Notes: a model not told the origin generated them from the sequence alone. 64,000 bases of DNA from Pediococcus pentosaceus (GCF_001437285.1 NZ_JQBF01000002.1:248001-312000); one strand, 5' to 3'; positions 10,336 through 20,047 are shown, counted from the stretch's first letter. A program made the numbers and translations.

Positions 10336-11241
10336 TTAAGCATCAGTCGAGCGTGGAAAATATTTTCGGTAGCTCTCTTGTAGTTTTTCTTTAGTAACAT
10401 GCGTGTAGATTTGAGTAGTCGATAAACTGGAATGACCCAGAAGTTCTTGAACAGTCCGCAAATCTGCACCGTTGTTTAATAACGCCGTTGCAAAGCTGTG
10501 GCGTAGCATATGGGGATGAATTTTCCCATTTAAGCTGCTGGCGGTAATGACTTGGTTCAAAATGTATTCAATCCCGGTTGTGGTAATTGGCTTAGCATAA
10601 TGGTTAATAAAAACAAAATTATGGGTTTGTTTATATTTACTCAAAAAAGGCTCCCATTCATTTTTTCGGTAATTTTGGAGCGCTTCTTTAGCATACCGCC
10701 CGAAGGGAACATAACGTTCTTTATTTCCCTTCCCTAGAACTAGGATAGTTTGCATTGAAAAGTCAATATCTGACCATTGTAACGCTGCACATTCACTTAC
10801 TCGCATCCCCGTACCATAAAGCACTTCTAAAATCGCAATATTACGTAGCTTTTGGGCACCTTCCGCTTGGTAAACCGCTTCAAAGAGCATGTTCATTTCC
10901 TTTTCATAAAAGAAATGTGGCAGCTTGTCAGATTGTTTCTTCAGTTGGACTAATTCAAACGGATTCTTATCCACTAAATCATTCTTAACTAAAAAACGAT
11001 AAAAAGAGCGCAAAGCAGATACTTTTCGCGAAATCGAAGTTCGAGCTAAATGTCGATCGAATAAATAACTCATATAAACATTCACATCGAAACGATCTAC
11101 TAAAAGTAGGTCCGTTTTATCACCCGTGTCAGTTAAAAATTTTTGGAATGCGTCAATATCTTCTAGATACGCAGTAACCGTTTTCTCTGAATATTGACGC
11201 TCAACCGTAAGATACTGTTTGAACAGTGAAATTAATTCCAT
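10336..11241 (-). CDS. xerC: Site-specific tyrosine recombinase XerC
   Basis: XerC acts with a partner recombinase at dif to resolve chromosome dimers. The N-terminal SAM-like core-binding domain is followed by a catalytic domain with the R-K-H-R-H-Y set: GTGMRVSE (Arg), LGKGNKERYVPF (Lys), HPHMLRHSFAT (His-x-x-Arg), LLGHSSLSTTQIYTHV (His and Tyr). I place the start at the ATG with GGAGG seven bases upstream, giving 301 residues; an upstream extension of eight codons has no such site. It sits between topA and hslV, as in many Firmicutes. Confidence 0.93.
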   Translation of the reverse strand: MELISLFKQYLTVERQYSEKTVTAYLEDIDAFQKFLTDTGDKTDLLLVDRFDVNVYMSYLFDRHLARTSISRKVSALRSFYRFLVKNDLVDKNPFELVQLKKQSDKLPHFFYEKEMNMLFEAVYQAEGAQKLRNIAILEVLYGTGMRVSECAALQWSDIDFSMQTILVLGKGNKERYVPFGRYAKEALQNYRKNEWEPFLSKYKQTHNFVFINHYAKPITTTGIEYILNQVITASSLNGKIHPHMLRHSFATALLNNGADLRTVQELLGHSSLSTTQIYTHVTKEKLQESYRKYFPRSTDA

Positions 11242-11251
11242 AAAAAAACCT

Positions 11252-11280
11252 CCAACACTTGTCACTGTAGCAAATGTTAG
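11252..11280 (-). promoter_or_regulatory. Stem-loop overlapping the xerC ribosome-binding site
   Basis: The arms CTAACATTTG and CAAGTGTTGG form ten pairs (two G-U) around a nine-base loop. The 3' arm includes the first two bases of the GGAGG that serves xerC. There is no T-run to make it a plain terminator. It could lower xerC translation or mark RNA processing. The function is inferred. Confidence 0.45.
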
Positions 11281-11313
11281 AGGTAAACGTCAATTAATAT
11301 TTTGTTTTTTAAA

Positions 11314-13386
11314 CTATTTTTGAGGTGTTTCTTCGTAGTCACCATTTGGACAAACAATTTGTTTGCCGCCTTTAATTTTCTTTTCAATCAAGTAGCTATG
11401 ACAAACAGGACATTCACGAGCAATTGGTTTATCCCATGACACAAAGTCACAGTCCGGATACCTAGAGCAACCATAGAACAATCGACCGCGTTTAGATTTA
11501 CGTTCAATAATTTGTCCCTGATGACACTTAGGACAGGTTACGCCAATTTCTTTAACAATTGCTTGGGTATTACGACAGTCTGGGAAACGGCTGCAAGCGA
11601 AGAACTTACCGTAACGTCCCATTTTGACTACCATGGGTGAACCGCAGATTTCACAATTAAAACCAGCTAGTTCGTCTTTAATCTGAACTTTTTCGATTTG
11701 TTCCTGTGCTTTGGCTAGTTCCTTAGCAAAAGGTTTGTAATAACGGTCAACGACTTTCACCCAGTCTTCCTTGTCTTCTTCAATCGAATCCAAGTCTTTT
11801 TCCAAGCCAGCCGTAAAATCGATATTAACGATATCTGGGAAGAAGTCATAAATAATTTCATTGACGATTTCACCCAGTTCAGTAGGTTCAAAATGTTTAG
11901 ACTCCAACTTAACATAGTAGCGCCTTTGAATCGTGTCTAAGGTTGGAGCGTACGTAGAAGGACGACCTACCCCATTTTCTTCCAAAGCTTTAATTAAAGT
12001 AGCTTCACTATAGCGAGCTGGTGGCTGAGTGAAATGTTGGTTCGGGTTGTTGGTAACCAGTTGGACTTGGTCGCCCTCTTCTAGATTTGGAAGAACGTTA
12101 TCTTTGTCTTTATTGGTCTTATAAACTTTTGTGAAACCTTCAAATTTAGTCTTTGATCCGTTAGCTCGGAATTGAACTCCATTTTGTTCAATCTTAACCG
12201 TCATGGTATCCGAGACTTCTGGTGTCATTTGACTAGCAACAAAACGGGACCAAATTAAATTATAAAGTCTAAATTGATCTTTATTAAGGTATTCTTTAAT
12301 ACTTTCAGGAGTCCGCAATACGGACGAAGGGCGGATTGCTTCATGGGCATCCTGAGCGCCCTCGGGCATTTTACCCTTCCGAGGCTTAGTAGCAGCATAT
12401 TCTGCGCCAAACTCATCATGAATAAATAAAGAAGTTTCGTGCTTAGCAACCTCAGAAATACGAGTCGAGTCGGTTCGCATATAGGTAATCAAACCGACGG
12501 TGCCTTCTTTACCAATGTTAATTCCCTCATAAAGTTGTTGGGCAGCCATCATCGTTTTACGAGTTCTAAAATTCAACGTCTTATTTGCTTCTTGTTGCAT
12601 AGAACTAGTTGTAAAAGCTGGAGCTGGATAACGTTTGCGTTCTCGGCGTTTAACTTCCGTAATATCAAAATCAGCCTTAGGGTCGATTTTCTTTAATACT
12701 TCCTGAACCTTATCGTTATTAGGCAGCTTCATCTTTTTATTATTCACGCCATAAAAGGCAGCCTTAAATTTAGAGCGTCCTTTTTTAAATTCAGAATCAA
12801 TTGACCAATATTCTTCAGGTTCAAACGCCTTGATTTCTTGTTCACGTTTAATAATTAAACTTAAGGCAATTGATTGAACTCGACCAGCACTAAGGCCTTT
12901 TTTAACTTTTTGCCATAGTAATGGAGAAATCGAATACCCGACTAAACGATCCAAAATCCGACGAGCTTGTTGAGCATCAACGAGCGTCATATCAATGCTA
13001 CGCGGGGTTTTGAATGCATTTTTAACGGCATCTTTAGTAATTTCATTAAAAACCACTCGATTTTGATCTTTGGGATCCAACCCTAATAGATATGAAAGGT
13101 GCCACGCAATGGCTTCTCCTTCCCGATCGGGATCAGATGCCAGATAAACTTTTTTAGCTTTTTTAGCTTCTTTACGTAAATTTTTAATAGTATCGCCCTT
13201 ACCACGAATAGAGATGTAATGGGGTTCGTAATCATTTTCCAGATCCACGCCCATCTTACTCTTTGGTAAATCACGAATATGTCCAAGACTCGCAACTACT
13301 TTATAGGTACGGCCTAAATATTTTTCAATGGTTTTAGCCTTGGATGGTGATTCCACAATCACAAGGTTTTTTTTCGCTGCTGGCAT
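11314..13386 (-). CDS. topA: DNA topoisomerase I
   Basis: TopA relaxes negative supercoils by single-strand passage. The TOPRIM domain is at the N-terminus ([19 protein letters not shown] and [14 protein letters not shown]). The active tyrosine lies in [13 protein letters not shown] near residue 303. Three C-terminal zinc-finger-like repeats begin near residue 565, with [28 protein letters not shown] and CPVCHSY pairs; the third lacks a full second Cys pair. At 690 residues it is complete. It leads the topA-xerC-hslVU run and has AAAGGAG before its ATG. Confidence 0.96.
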   Translation of the reverse strand: MPAAKKNLVIVESPSKAKTIEKYLGRTYKVVASLGHIRDLPKSKMGVDLENDYEPHYISIRGKGDTIKNLRKEAKKAKKVYLASDPDREGEAIAWHLSYLLGLDPKDQNRVVFNEITKDAVKNAFKTPRSIDMTLVDAQQARRILDRLVGYSISPLLWQKVKKGLSAGRVQSIALSLIIKREQEIKAFEPEEYWSIDSEFKKGRSKFKAAFYGVNNKKMKLPNNDKVQEVLKKIDPKADFDITEVKRRERKRYPAPAFTTSSMQQEANKTLNFRTRKTMMAAQQLYEGINIGKEGTVGLITYMRTDSTRISEVAKHETSLFIHDEFGAEYAATKPRKGKMPEGAQDAHEAIRPSSVLRTPESIKEYLNKDQFRLYNLIWSRFVASQMTPEVSDTMTVKIEQNGVQFRANGSKTKFEGFTKVYKTNKDKDNVLPNLEEGDQVQLVTNNPNQHFTQPPARYSEATLIKALEENGVGRPSTYAPTLDTIQRRYYVKLESKHFEPTELGEIVNEIIYDFFPDIVNIDFTAGLEKDLDSIEEDKEDWVKVVDRYYKPFAKELAKAQEQIEKVQIKDELAGFNCEICGSPMVVKMGRYGKFFACSRFPDCRNTQAIVKEIGVTCPKCHQGQIIERKSKRGRLFYGCSRYPDCDFVSWDKPIARECPVCHSYLIEKKIKGGKQIVCPNGDYEETPQK

Positions 13387-13430
13387 TTGTTGCTCCTTTG
13401 CCTTGTTATATTTAAAATTTTATAGACACC

Positions 13431-13460
13431 ATGTTATTGCATAATATTCGATATTGTCAA
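13431..13460 (-). promoter_or_regulatory. Candidate topA promoter
   Basis: A consensus -35 TTGACA (13455-13460) is followed after 18 bp by TAACAT (13431-13436). The promoter is bracketed by an inverted repeat TGTTATT / AATAACA, with an inner near-palindrome around ATATTCGATAT, which could be an operator. The rest of the 310-bp gap between topA and pgmB holds only the pgmB terminator and no gene that I can see. Confidence 0.5.
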
Positions 13461-13640
13461 ATAACAGTCATTAATCCAGTTATAATTTCAATCGAATTTA
13501 TCCCTAAATGATGGTAATAATGATACTAAATCCGCTTAATTATTAATAAAATTTCTAATAACCGTCAGAATCCAGCTAATTATACCCCAATTTAAAAAGA
13601 TGGACTACCCGTTTCGTAGCTTCTACAGGGCTTTACTCAA

Positions 13641-13688
13641 AATAAGAGATGACATTTTAGTTAACCTAAAAAAATGCCATCTCTTATT
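13641..13688 (-). terminator. Terminator of the maltose operon
   Basis: The arms AATAAGAGATG-a-CATTTT and AAAATG-c-CATCTCTTATT pair around a 13-base loop just after the pgmB stop. T-rich sequence follows on the minus strand. Confidence 0.75.
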
Positions 13689-13696
13689 CTAAACCA

Positions 13697-14356
13697 TTAA
13701 TCTAATTGTGCTCGAATGCCAGCTAAGCTAACTTCATTTGTAGTATCAAACTGGATCTGAGCTTCGGGTAAATCACCAATTCCAATTGAAAGTTCACCAG
13801 CAGCATTAATTGATTGAATGCCAGCCGCTGAATCTTCAATCCCCGCTACATGATTGGTAGGTAAATGTAATGCTTGAGCAGCCTTTTCAAAAATTTCGGG
13901 ATCAGGTTTTCCCGCTTTCAACAAGCCAGGGTCTACGATTGCTGCAAAATACTCTGTAACTTTTAGATTTTCAAGAATTCCAGGAGCATTTTTAGAAGCT
14001 GATGCTAGTACCAAACGATAATCATGCTGTCTTAATTCGTCTAAAAAAGCTTGAATTCCAGGTAAAATATCGTTAGGTGTTAGTTTAGCTATTAAAAGTT
14101 GATACTCGTTATTTTTTTGTTCAGCTAAGGCTTGTTTTTCAGCTAAGCTAAAGTCGGCTTGACGGTTGCCAGACTCGAGGATTAATTCCAATGAATCCAT
14201 GCGACTAACTCCTTTAAGACTCGCTGCTAACGTTGGTGTCCAAGGCACTTTAATTTGATCTGCAATATTATGCCAAGCCTGACTGTGAAACTTCGCAGTA
14301 TCTGCAATAACCCCATCAAGGTCAAAAGCGAATCCCTTTATATCTGAAAATTTCAT
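13697..14356 (-). CDS. pgmB: Beta-phosphoglucomutase
   Basis: PgmB converts beta-glucose-1-phosphate, the product of maltose phosphorylase, to glucose-6-phosphate. It is a HAD-superfamily enzyme: the nucleophile motif is FDLDGVIADT near the N-terminus, then a helical cap, LASASKN (motif II Ser), the motif III Lys in KAGKPDPE, and GIEDSAAGI (motif IV). I choose the ATG with GGAGG eight bases upstream, giving 219 residues, over a GTG five codons earlier that itself overlaps this ribosome site. The gene follows mapA directly. Confidence 0.94.
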   Translation of the reverse strand: MKFSDIKGFAFDLDGVIADTAKFHSQAWHNIADQIKVPWTPTLAASLKGVSRMDSLELILESGNRQADFSLAEKQALAEQKNNEYQLLIAKLTPNDILPGIQAFLDELRQHDYRLVLASASKNAPGILENLKVTEYFAAIVDPGLLKAGKPDPEIFEKAAQALHLPTNHVAGIEDSAAGIQSINAAGELSIGIGDLPEAQIQFDTTNEVSLAGIRAQLD

Positions 14357-14371
14357 TCCTAATTCCTCCAC

Positions 14372-16624
14372 TCAGCTTAATTCAACTTTCTTACCATTTA
14401 AATCAACGCTTAGTGGGCTACCACTAATCAATTTAAGATTTGTTGCACTTTTATCGACACTAACTTCAATTACTCTTCCGCGGAATTGTTGTCTAAATCG
14501 GTAAGATGTCCAATTTTTCGGTAAGAATGGGGCATAATGTAGCTGATCATTACGAACCCGCATTCCTGCAAAACCTTGAACAATCGCTAACCACCCACCC
14601 GTCATGGACGTAATATGCAGACCATCCGCAGTATCATTATTATAATTATCTAAATCTAGGCGGGCGGTTCGTTCATACATCTCAACGGCTTGAGCCTCTT
14701 TGTGTAAGTCAGCCGCAAGAACCGAGTGAATAGCAGCCGATAAACTAGATTCATGCACAGTTAGTGGTTCATAAAAATCAAAATTCCGCTGTTTTTCTTC
14801 CATTGAAAAATCGTCAATGAAATCCCAAATTCCTTGAAGAACATCCCCTTGTTTAATATATGGTGAACGTAAAATTTTGTCCCAAGACCAATTTTGATTT
14901 AGCGGCAATTGTTCCTTTGGCAATGAACTAACTGGCTTCAAATCCTTATTTAAGAAACCATCATTTTCGACAAAGATTCCGCGCTTAGAATCTTCTGGTA
15001 AATACATATTATCGATAATTTCTTGCCAGTGTTGCCGTTCTACTGACGATACATTAACTTTTTTGGCAACGTCCTCTTCGATTTGATCCAAAATTTCCAA
15101 GGTATAACGGAGTGTCCACCGCGCCAATAAATTGGTATACCAATTGTTATCAACGTTATTTTGATATTCATCAGGACCAGTTACTCCAGCAATCATATAT
15201 TGTCCATTTTCTGCTGAAAAATGGACGCGATCAGCCCAAAAACGAGCAATTTCGGTTAAAACTTCAGCCCCTTCGTTAAGGACGTAGGACTGATCACCTG
15301 TATAACGGGTGTAGTTGTAAATAGCAAACGCAATATCGCCATTACGATGAATTTCTTCGAAAGTGATTTCCCATTCGTTATGGCATTCTATCCCATTAAA
15401 AGTCACCATGGGATATAAAGCTCCTTTAAGCCCCTGTTCCCTAGCATTTACAAAGGCGCCATCCAGCTGATTGTAACGGTACTTTAACAAGTTACGAACG
15501 ACCTTAGACTCCGATACACCTAGGTATACCGGTACGGCAAATGCTTCAGTATCCCAGTAGGTTGCACCACCGTATTTTTCACCAGTAAAACCTTTAGGAC
15601 CAATATTTAAGCGCGCATCGTTACCATAATAGGTAGAAAAGAGCTGGAATAAATTAAACCGAATTCCCTGTTGGGCTTCTGCATCACCATTGATTTCAAT
15701 GTCTGATTTTTGCCATCTTTGTTTCCATTCTTGAACATGCTGTTCTAACAGTTGCTCGAAACTTTGCGTCTTAATCGTATGCGTTAATTCCTGCATCTGT
15801 TCGTTTATTTCATCGACTGTACCAAAATCTCTAGATGAGACAAAAATGGTTCTTTTCTCCATTATGCTAGTCGTAGCAGGTTGTAAAGCTATGTGATACT
15901 TTTGACCGATCGATTGATCGTTTTCTACATCACCGACATAGTCCATATCCGTCTTGATGGTCGTATCAAAACCTACCGTAAAGCGTTCCGTGCCAAAATC
16001 ATTTTCCTTGGTTTTGGCAAGCATTTTCACTTCGTTTTGCTGACTACTTTTAGCAAGTACGTCCCAAAATTGTTCACCGTAATTTGAATCTTCGTTGTAA
16101 ACATCAGCATCAATAGCACTAATAACTTCAATATCAGCATTGCTATCAGATAAATTTTTAATCGTCAGACGTTGTCCAACTAATTCTTTAAGTGCGGCAC
16201 TCACGAAACGTTCAAAAATAAATTTCAGTTTTACGCCATCAATTTCAACCCTAAAACTCCGAGTTAAAATAGCTTTTTGCATATCTAAGTCTAGGCTAAA
16301 GTCTTGCGGTACTTGATGGTTCAAATCTAATTGTTCACCGTTTACCGTGATTAAAAGTTTCATAAAATTGACCGAGTTGATTACCTTACCAAAATACTTC
16401 GGATAACCGTTTTTCCACCAACCAACGCGAGTTTTATCCGGATACCAAACTCCTCCGAGATAAATTCCTTCTAAAGTGTCTCCGGAATAACCCTCTTCAT
16501 AAAATCCTCGCATACCCAGATTTTCATTGCCTAGGCTGGTGATTGATTCTTGAATTCTTTTATTTTCGGGATCCCACTGGTTAGTTTCAATGTGCCAAGG
16601 TGCTATATTAAATGTTCGAATCAT
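14372..16624 (-). CDS. mapA: Maltose phosphorylase (GH65)
   Basis: The enzyme cleaves maltose with phosphate to glucose and beta-glucose-1-phosphate, saving one ATP per disaccharide. It has the GH65 layout: an N-terminal beta-sandwich, a helical linker, an (alpha/alpha)6 barrel and a C-terminal sheet domain. The general-acid glutamate is E486 in TGPDEYQNN, matching the position described for lactobacilli. ECHNEWEITFEEIHRNGD lines the active-site region. The length of 750 residues is standard. Related GH65 enzymes act on kojibiose, trehalose or nigerose, but the pgmB and MalR-type context favours maltose. Confidence 0.93.
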   Translation of the reverse strand: MIRTFNIAPWHIETNQWDPENKRIQESITSLGNENLGMRGFYEEGYSGDTLEGIYLGGVWYPDKTRVGWWKNGYPKYFGKVINSVNFMKLLITVNGEQLDLNHQVPQDFSLDLDMQKAILTRSFRVEIDGVKLKFIFERFVSAALKELVGQRLTIKNLSDSNADIEVISAIDADVYNEDSNYGEQFWDVLAKSSQQNEVKMLAKTKENDFGTERFTVGFDTTIKTDMDYVGDVENDQSIGQKYHIALQPATTSIMEKRTIFVSSRDFGTVDEINEQMQELTHTIKTQSFEQLLEQHVQEWKQRWQKSDIEINGDAEAQQGIRFNLFQLFSTYYGNDARLNIGPKGFTGEKYGGATYWDTEAFAVPVYLGVSESKVVRNLLKYRYNQLDGAFVNAREQGLKGALYPMVTFNGIECHNEWEITFEEIHRNGDIAFAIYNYTRYTGDQSYVLNEGAEVLTEIARFWADRVHFSAENGQYMIAGVTGPDEYQNNVDNNWYTNLLARWTLRYTLEILDQIEEDVAKKVNVSSVERQHWQEIIDNMYLPEDSKRGIFVENDGFLNKDLKPVSSLPKEQLPLNQNWSWDKILRSPYIKQGDVLQGIWDFIDDFSMEEKQRNFDFYEPLTVHESSLSAAIHSVLAADLHKEAQAVEMYERTARLDLDNYNNDTADGLHITSMTGGWLAIVQGFAGMRVRNDQLHYAPFLPKNWTSYRFRQQFRGRVIEVSVDKSATNLKLISGSPLSVDLNGKKVELS

Positions 16625-16649
16625 GATTGTTCTCCTTATCTATGTTTAA

Positions 16650-17993
16650 TTATTCAGCAAAAGTTTCTTTGATTGTTCCTACGGCAAAGGCTCCTAAAAG
16701 CATTACTGCACCAGCAAGTAGGAACATATTAGCTTGTGAGCTACCGAGAAGTGGGAATAAGCCAAAGCTAAGTAAGGATGCCACAATCTGTGGTAAACAA
16801 ATTGAACCGTTGAATAATCCTAAGTAAGTTCCCATATGATTTCCAGATAAAGCATTTGTTACGATGGTTAATGGGTAAGTATTCATTCCAGCCCAAGCAA
16901 TTCCAACTAGGATATAAGAAACAATTAAAATGTATTGATTATGAACAAAGAAAACGGATACAAAACCAAGCGCACCAAGAATTAAACTAACTGCGTAACC
17001 TGATTTGTGGAATCGATTGGGTAATTTAGCCAAAATGTATGAACATGCTACCGCTGCAATCGATTGAACCGCTGCTAAAACGCCGTACCAGTTACCAGCT
17101 GCTTGATATGCGGCCGAAGATGCATTAGCAGTATGCCAAACGTTTTGAGCAATTGCACCTGCTGAATATGTCCAGAGGTATTGAAAAGCGAACCAACAGA
17201 AGAATTGTACTAACGTGACGGTCCAAAATGCTTTAGGAGCTTTCTTTAAAAGCGTAATCCAATTGCCACCTTCACTATTCTCTTTTTCGCTAATTCCGTG
17301 ATACATTGCATAAGTCGCTGGATCATATTCTTTTACTCTAAATACTGTAAATAAACTAGTTATAATTAATAAAATTGCACCTGCATAGAATGAAATAACA
17401 ACTGATTGAGGAACGACGCCCTTATTCGCAGTGTTGGCAACTCCCAGCCAAGTTAAAAGGAAAGGAAAAATAGCTGCTAAAACTGCACCAGTATTAGATA
17501 AGAAACTTTGAATCCCGTAAGCATAACTTTTTTGTTTATCGTTTACCATGTCGCCAATCATCATCTTAAATGGTTGCATAGCAACGTTGGAAGATAGGTC
17601 TAGAAAAGCCACCGTAATCGCCCCAAACCAAAGTGCCATTAATGAACCATAACCAAATCCAAAACTACCTGAATTCGGTAGCAGTAGCATCACAATAACA
17701 GCAATTAAGGTTCCTAGAATTAGATAAGGTAACCTTCTACCACCTAAACGTGGTTTCCACGTTCGATCGGAGTAGTAACCTACGATAGGCTGTACAATCA
17801 AACCTGCCAAAGGTGGAAGAATGAAAAACCACCCTAAGTTGTTTGGATCCGCTCCAATCGTTTGAAAAATACGCGACATTTGGGAACTCTGTAATGTAAA
17901 TGCAGTTTGAACACCAAGAAAACCAAAATTAATCATCCAAATCAAATTTTTTGGAAGCGTCGGAAGACCCTTCCCACTTGTCTTATCTGCCAA
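16650..17993 (-). CDS. MFS/GPH-like sugar transporter, probably maltose permease
   Basis: About twelve hydrophobic segments are visible. The loop after helix 2 reads GYYSDRTWKPRLGGRR, as in SLC45/GPH-like sucrose and maltose carriers. It lies 25 bp upstream of mapA, so uptake of unphosphorylated maltose by proton symport is the likely role. No ATG fits. A TTG with AAAAGGGG nine bases upstream gives 447 residues; another TTG three codons earlier abuts the ribosome site and is unlikely. The promoter carries two LacI-type operators and a cre site. Confidence 0.88.
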   Translation of the reverse strand: MADKTSGKGLPTLPKNLIWMINFGFLGVQTAFTLQSSQMSRIFQTIGADPNNLGWFFILPPLAGLIVQPIVGYYSDRTWKPRLGGRRLPYLILGTLIAVIVMLLLPNSGSFGFGYGSLMALWFGAITVAFLDLSSNVAMQPFKMMIGDMVNDKQKSYAYGIQSFLSNTGAVLAAIFPFLLTWLGVANTANKGVVPQSVVISFYAGAILLIITSLFTVFRVKEYDPATYAMYHGISEKENSEGGNWITLLKKAPKAFWTVTLVQFFCWFAFQYLWTYSAGAIAQNVWHTANASSAAYQAAGNWYGVLAAVQSIAAVACSYILAKLPNRFHKSGYAVSLILGALGFVSVFFVHNQYILIVSYILVGIAWAGMNTYPLTIVTNALSGNHMGTYLGLFNGSICLPQIVASLLSFGLFPLLGSSQANMFLLAGAVMLLGAFAVGTIKETFAE

Positions 17994-18017
17994 TGATAAC
18001 AACCCCTTTTAATTTTT

Positions 18018-18032
18018 ATGAAGCGCTTTCAT
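18018..18032 (-). promoter_or_regulatory. CcpA cre site of the maltose operon
   Basis: ATGAAAGCGCTTCAT on the minus strand fits the cre consensus WTGNAANCGNWNNCW. It lies downstream of the -10 element, where bound CcpA would block transcription when glucose is available. Confidence 0.8.
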
Positions 18033-18038
18033 GTTATT

Positions 18039-18067
18039 AATTTAACATAGAGATTTAAATTGCGCAA
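18039..18067 (-). promoter_or_regulatory. Promoter of the maltose transporter-mapA-pgmB unit
   Basis: The -35 is TTGCGC (18062-18067) and the -10 is TAAATT (18039-18044), separated by 17 bp. The -35 overlaps the proximal MalR-type operator. Confidence 0.65.
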
Positions 18068-18098
18068 GCGTTTGCACTTAAATTGTGCAAGCGTTTGC
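18064..18098. promoter_or_regulatory. Two identical LacI/MalR-type operators
   Basis: The palindrome-like 12-mer GCAAGCGTTTGC occurs at 18064-18075 and again at 18087-18098. The copies are 23 bp apart start to start, about two helical turns. This matches operators of the LacI family, and the adjacent LacI-type gene is the obvious ligand. Confidence 0.85.
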
Positions 18099-18107
18099 TT
18101 TTTTGAC

Positions 18108-18134
18108 AAAATAAAAAAGAGGTATTCCTCTTTT
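18108..18134 (-). terminator. Terminator after malR
   Basis: The arms AAAAGAGG and CCTCTTTT surround a four-base loop just after the malR stop. A T-rich run follows. It separates malR from the operator-controlled promoter. Confidence 0.75.
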
Positions 18135-18135
18135 C

Positions 18136-19089
18136 TTAAATAATATCAAACCCGACTGTCGCTTTTCTTAATTCGGAATCGAATAGTAGTTCAACCGCTT
18201 TTTTACCTAGTTCCCGTGGTCTTAAATCAACTTTATTAACGGTGGGGCCGGCTAGACTAATTAACCTACTATTATTAAAACAAATCGCGGGGATGTTTTT
18301 AATATGCTGATTTTCTTTTAATAGATGATAAAAGCTTAGCAATTCAATATCATCCGCTCCAATAATGGCATCAATTTCAAAATGGTGTTTCATATATTTA
18401 TCGATAGCTACTTTATTATCGTTTTTTTCAAGTTTATATATTAAGGGGCTTGAACCACTTTTAGTGCTCATCACTTGCTGATATCCTAACTCACGCTTTT
18501 TTTCATATTCCCAATTATAAGTAGATCTGAGAAAAAGTGGATGTTTAGCATTATATTGGTTAAGCATAAATTCAGTGACCTTGCGCCCCGCTAAAATATT
18601 GTCATTATCAATAAAACGATCATTTTCATTCGTCGGTTCACCAATAATAACAAAGTTTAACTCTTGCTTCCTAAGATAATTGGTTACTACATCATCTGCT
18701 TTGGAATATAGTAACAAGAAATCGTGAATTTGGCTTTGTTCCACCATTCTTTTCACATTGTTTAATAACGCTTCTTCGGTTTGACAAATTGCGACAGATA
18801 AAACAAAGTTTTTGAGTTGTAACGCTGTGTTAATTCCTCGCATTAAGTCAATATGAAACGGATTAGCAGGATCTTCGTCAGCGGTTACTGGGTAAATCAC
18901 CCCAATTTCATTAGCTTTGCCTAGGGACAAAGTTTTGGCGCTGGCATTGGGCTTATAGTCTAATTCTTTAGCAATTTTCTTAACTTTTTCAATGGTTGTT
19001 GCACTAATTCTAGGATTATTATTTAGTGCTCGAGAAGCTGTCGAAACTGATACTCCAGCTTCTTTAGCCACATCTTTGATTGTAATCAT
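18136..19089 (-). CDS. malR: LacI-family maltose regulator
   Basis: The first 60 residues are a LacI helix-turn-helix and hinge (TIKDVAKEAGVSVSTASRALNN, then YKPNASAKTLS). A sugar-binding-like domain follows, and the length of 317 residues is a little short for the family. It lies upstream of the maltose unit on the same strand, separated by a terminator and two matching operators, so it most likely represses that unit until maltose or a derivative binds. A GAGG sits seven bases before the ATG. The exact effector is not shown by the sequence. Confidence 0.85.
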   Translation of the reverse strand: MITIKDVAKEAGVSVSTASRALNNNPRISATTIEKVKKIAKELDYKPNASAKTLSLGKANEIGVIYPVTADEDPANPFHIDLMRGINTALQLKNFVLSVAICQTEEALLNNVKRMVEQSQIHDFLLLYSKADDVVTNYLRKQELNFVIIGEPTNENDRFIDNDNILAGRKVTEFMLNQYNAKHPLFLRSTYNWEYEKKRELGYQQVMSTKSGSSPLIYKLEKNDNKVAIDKYMKHHFEIDAIIGADDIELLSFYHLLKENQHIKNIPAICFNNSRLISLAGPTVNKVDLRPRELGKKAVELLFDSELRKATVGFDII

Positions 19090-19186
19090 GCATATACCTC
19101 AAAATTTAATATTTACATATACAAGTATAACTTCCTAGACGATGAAATTCTACATAGCGTCCTTTCATGCCTAGATATAATATTCC

Positions 19187-20047
19187 TTACAAAACTTCTT
19201 CTAGAACGTCATCCAATTCGATTAATGGCCGAGCACCAGCTGCAATTAACTGGTTGGTCCCTTGACTATTACCACTGAAAATACTCCCCGGAATTGCTAA
19301 AACATTTCGATTTTCCGTGAGTGCCAGACTAGCCGTGATTAAGCTCCCAGAATTCTTTCTTGCTTCCACTACGCATGTTGCGGTGGTCAATCCGGCAATA
19401 ATTCGGTTACGTTCTACAAAATGATGTCTTAATGGTCGAGCTCCCCGAGGATATTCACTCAGAATTAAACCTTCTTTTTGAATTTGATTTTGAAGCTGAG
19501 CGTTTTGCTTAGGGTAGGTGATATCGAGCCCATTTCCAATTACGGCAATGGTAGACCCTGCGTTTGCTAAAGTTGCTTCGTGAACCAACGCATCAACTCC
19601 TTTAGCTAAACCACTAACGGTGGTTAATTGATTAGCTACTACGCCCGGAATTAAACATTTAATGGCTTGTTCACCATAACTCGTCATCATCCTGGCGCCT
19701 ACAATTGCAATAGCACGTTGATGGCTTAGTAGCGATAGATTTCCATTGTAAAACAAAACTGTCGGTGGGCAATATATCTCCCGTAGTAGCTTAGGGTACA
19801 TTTCATCTAGAATGGTTAGAATTCCCCCACTTTGTTCATTAATTTGGATTTCGTGGGTTAGTTGTTCACTTTGTAATGTGGCAGTTAATTCATCTTTTTG
19901 ACTTTCCTTAATTAGTTTCGTTGTTTCAATCCACTCTGCAATGGATAAATTGGGACTTTTACGAATTTCTTGGTAAATTTGATACTGCTTTTTAATGCCT
20001 AAATTCGTACCCACTTTTACTCTAATCAAAAAATCACGTATTTCCAT
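19187..20047 (-). CDS. dprA: DNA-processing protein A
   Basis: DprA loads RecA on incoming single-stranded DNA during natural transformation. The Rossmann-like core is clear: AIVGARMMTSYGEQA, TVSGLAKGVDALVHEATL, STIAVIGNGLDITYPKQN, LSEYPRGARPLRHHFVERNRI and SGSLITASLALTENR. At 286 residues it is the normal Firmicutes form without an extra C-terminal DNA-binding domain. It follows rnhB by 40 bp. Its usual neighbour topA has been pushed 6 kb away by the maltose unit. Confidence 0.95.
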   Translation of the reverse strand: MEIRDFLIRVKVGTNLGIKKQYQIYQEIRKSPNLSIAEWIETTKLIKESQKDELTATLQSEQLTHEIQINEQSGGILTILDEMYPKLLREIYCPPTVLFYNGNLSLLSHQRAIAIVGARMMTSYGEQAIKCLIPGVVANQLTTVSGLAKGVDALVHEATLANAGSTIAVIGNGLDITYPKQNAQLQNQIQKEGLILSEYPRGARPLRHHFVERNRIIAGLTTATCVVEARKNSGSLITASLALTENRNVLAIPGSIFSGNSQGTNQLIAAGARPLIELDDVLEEVL

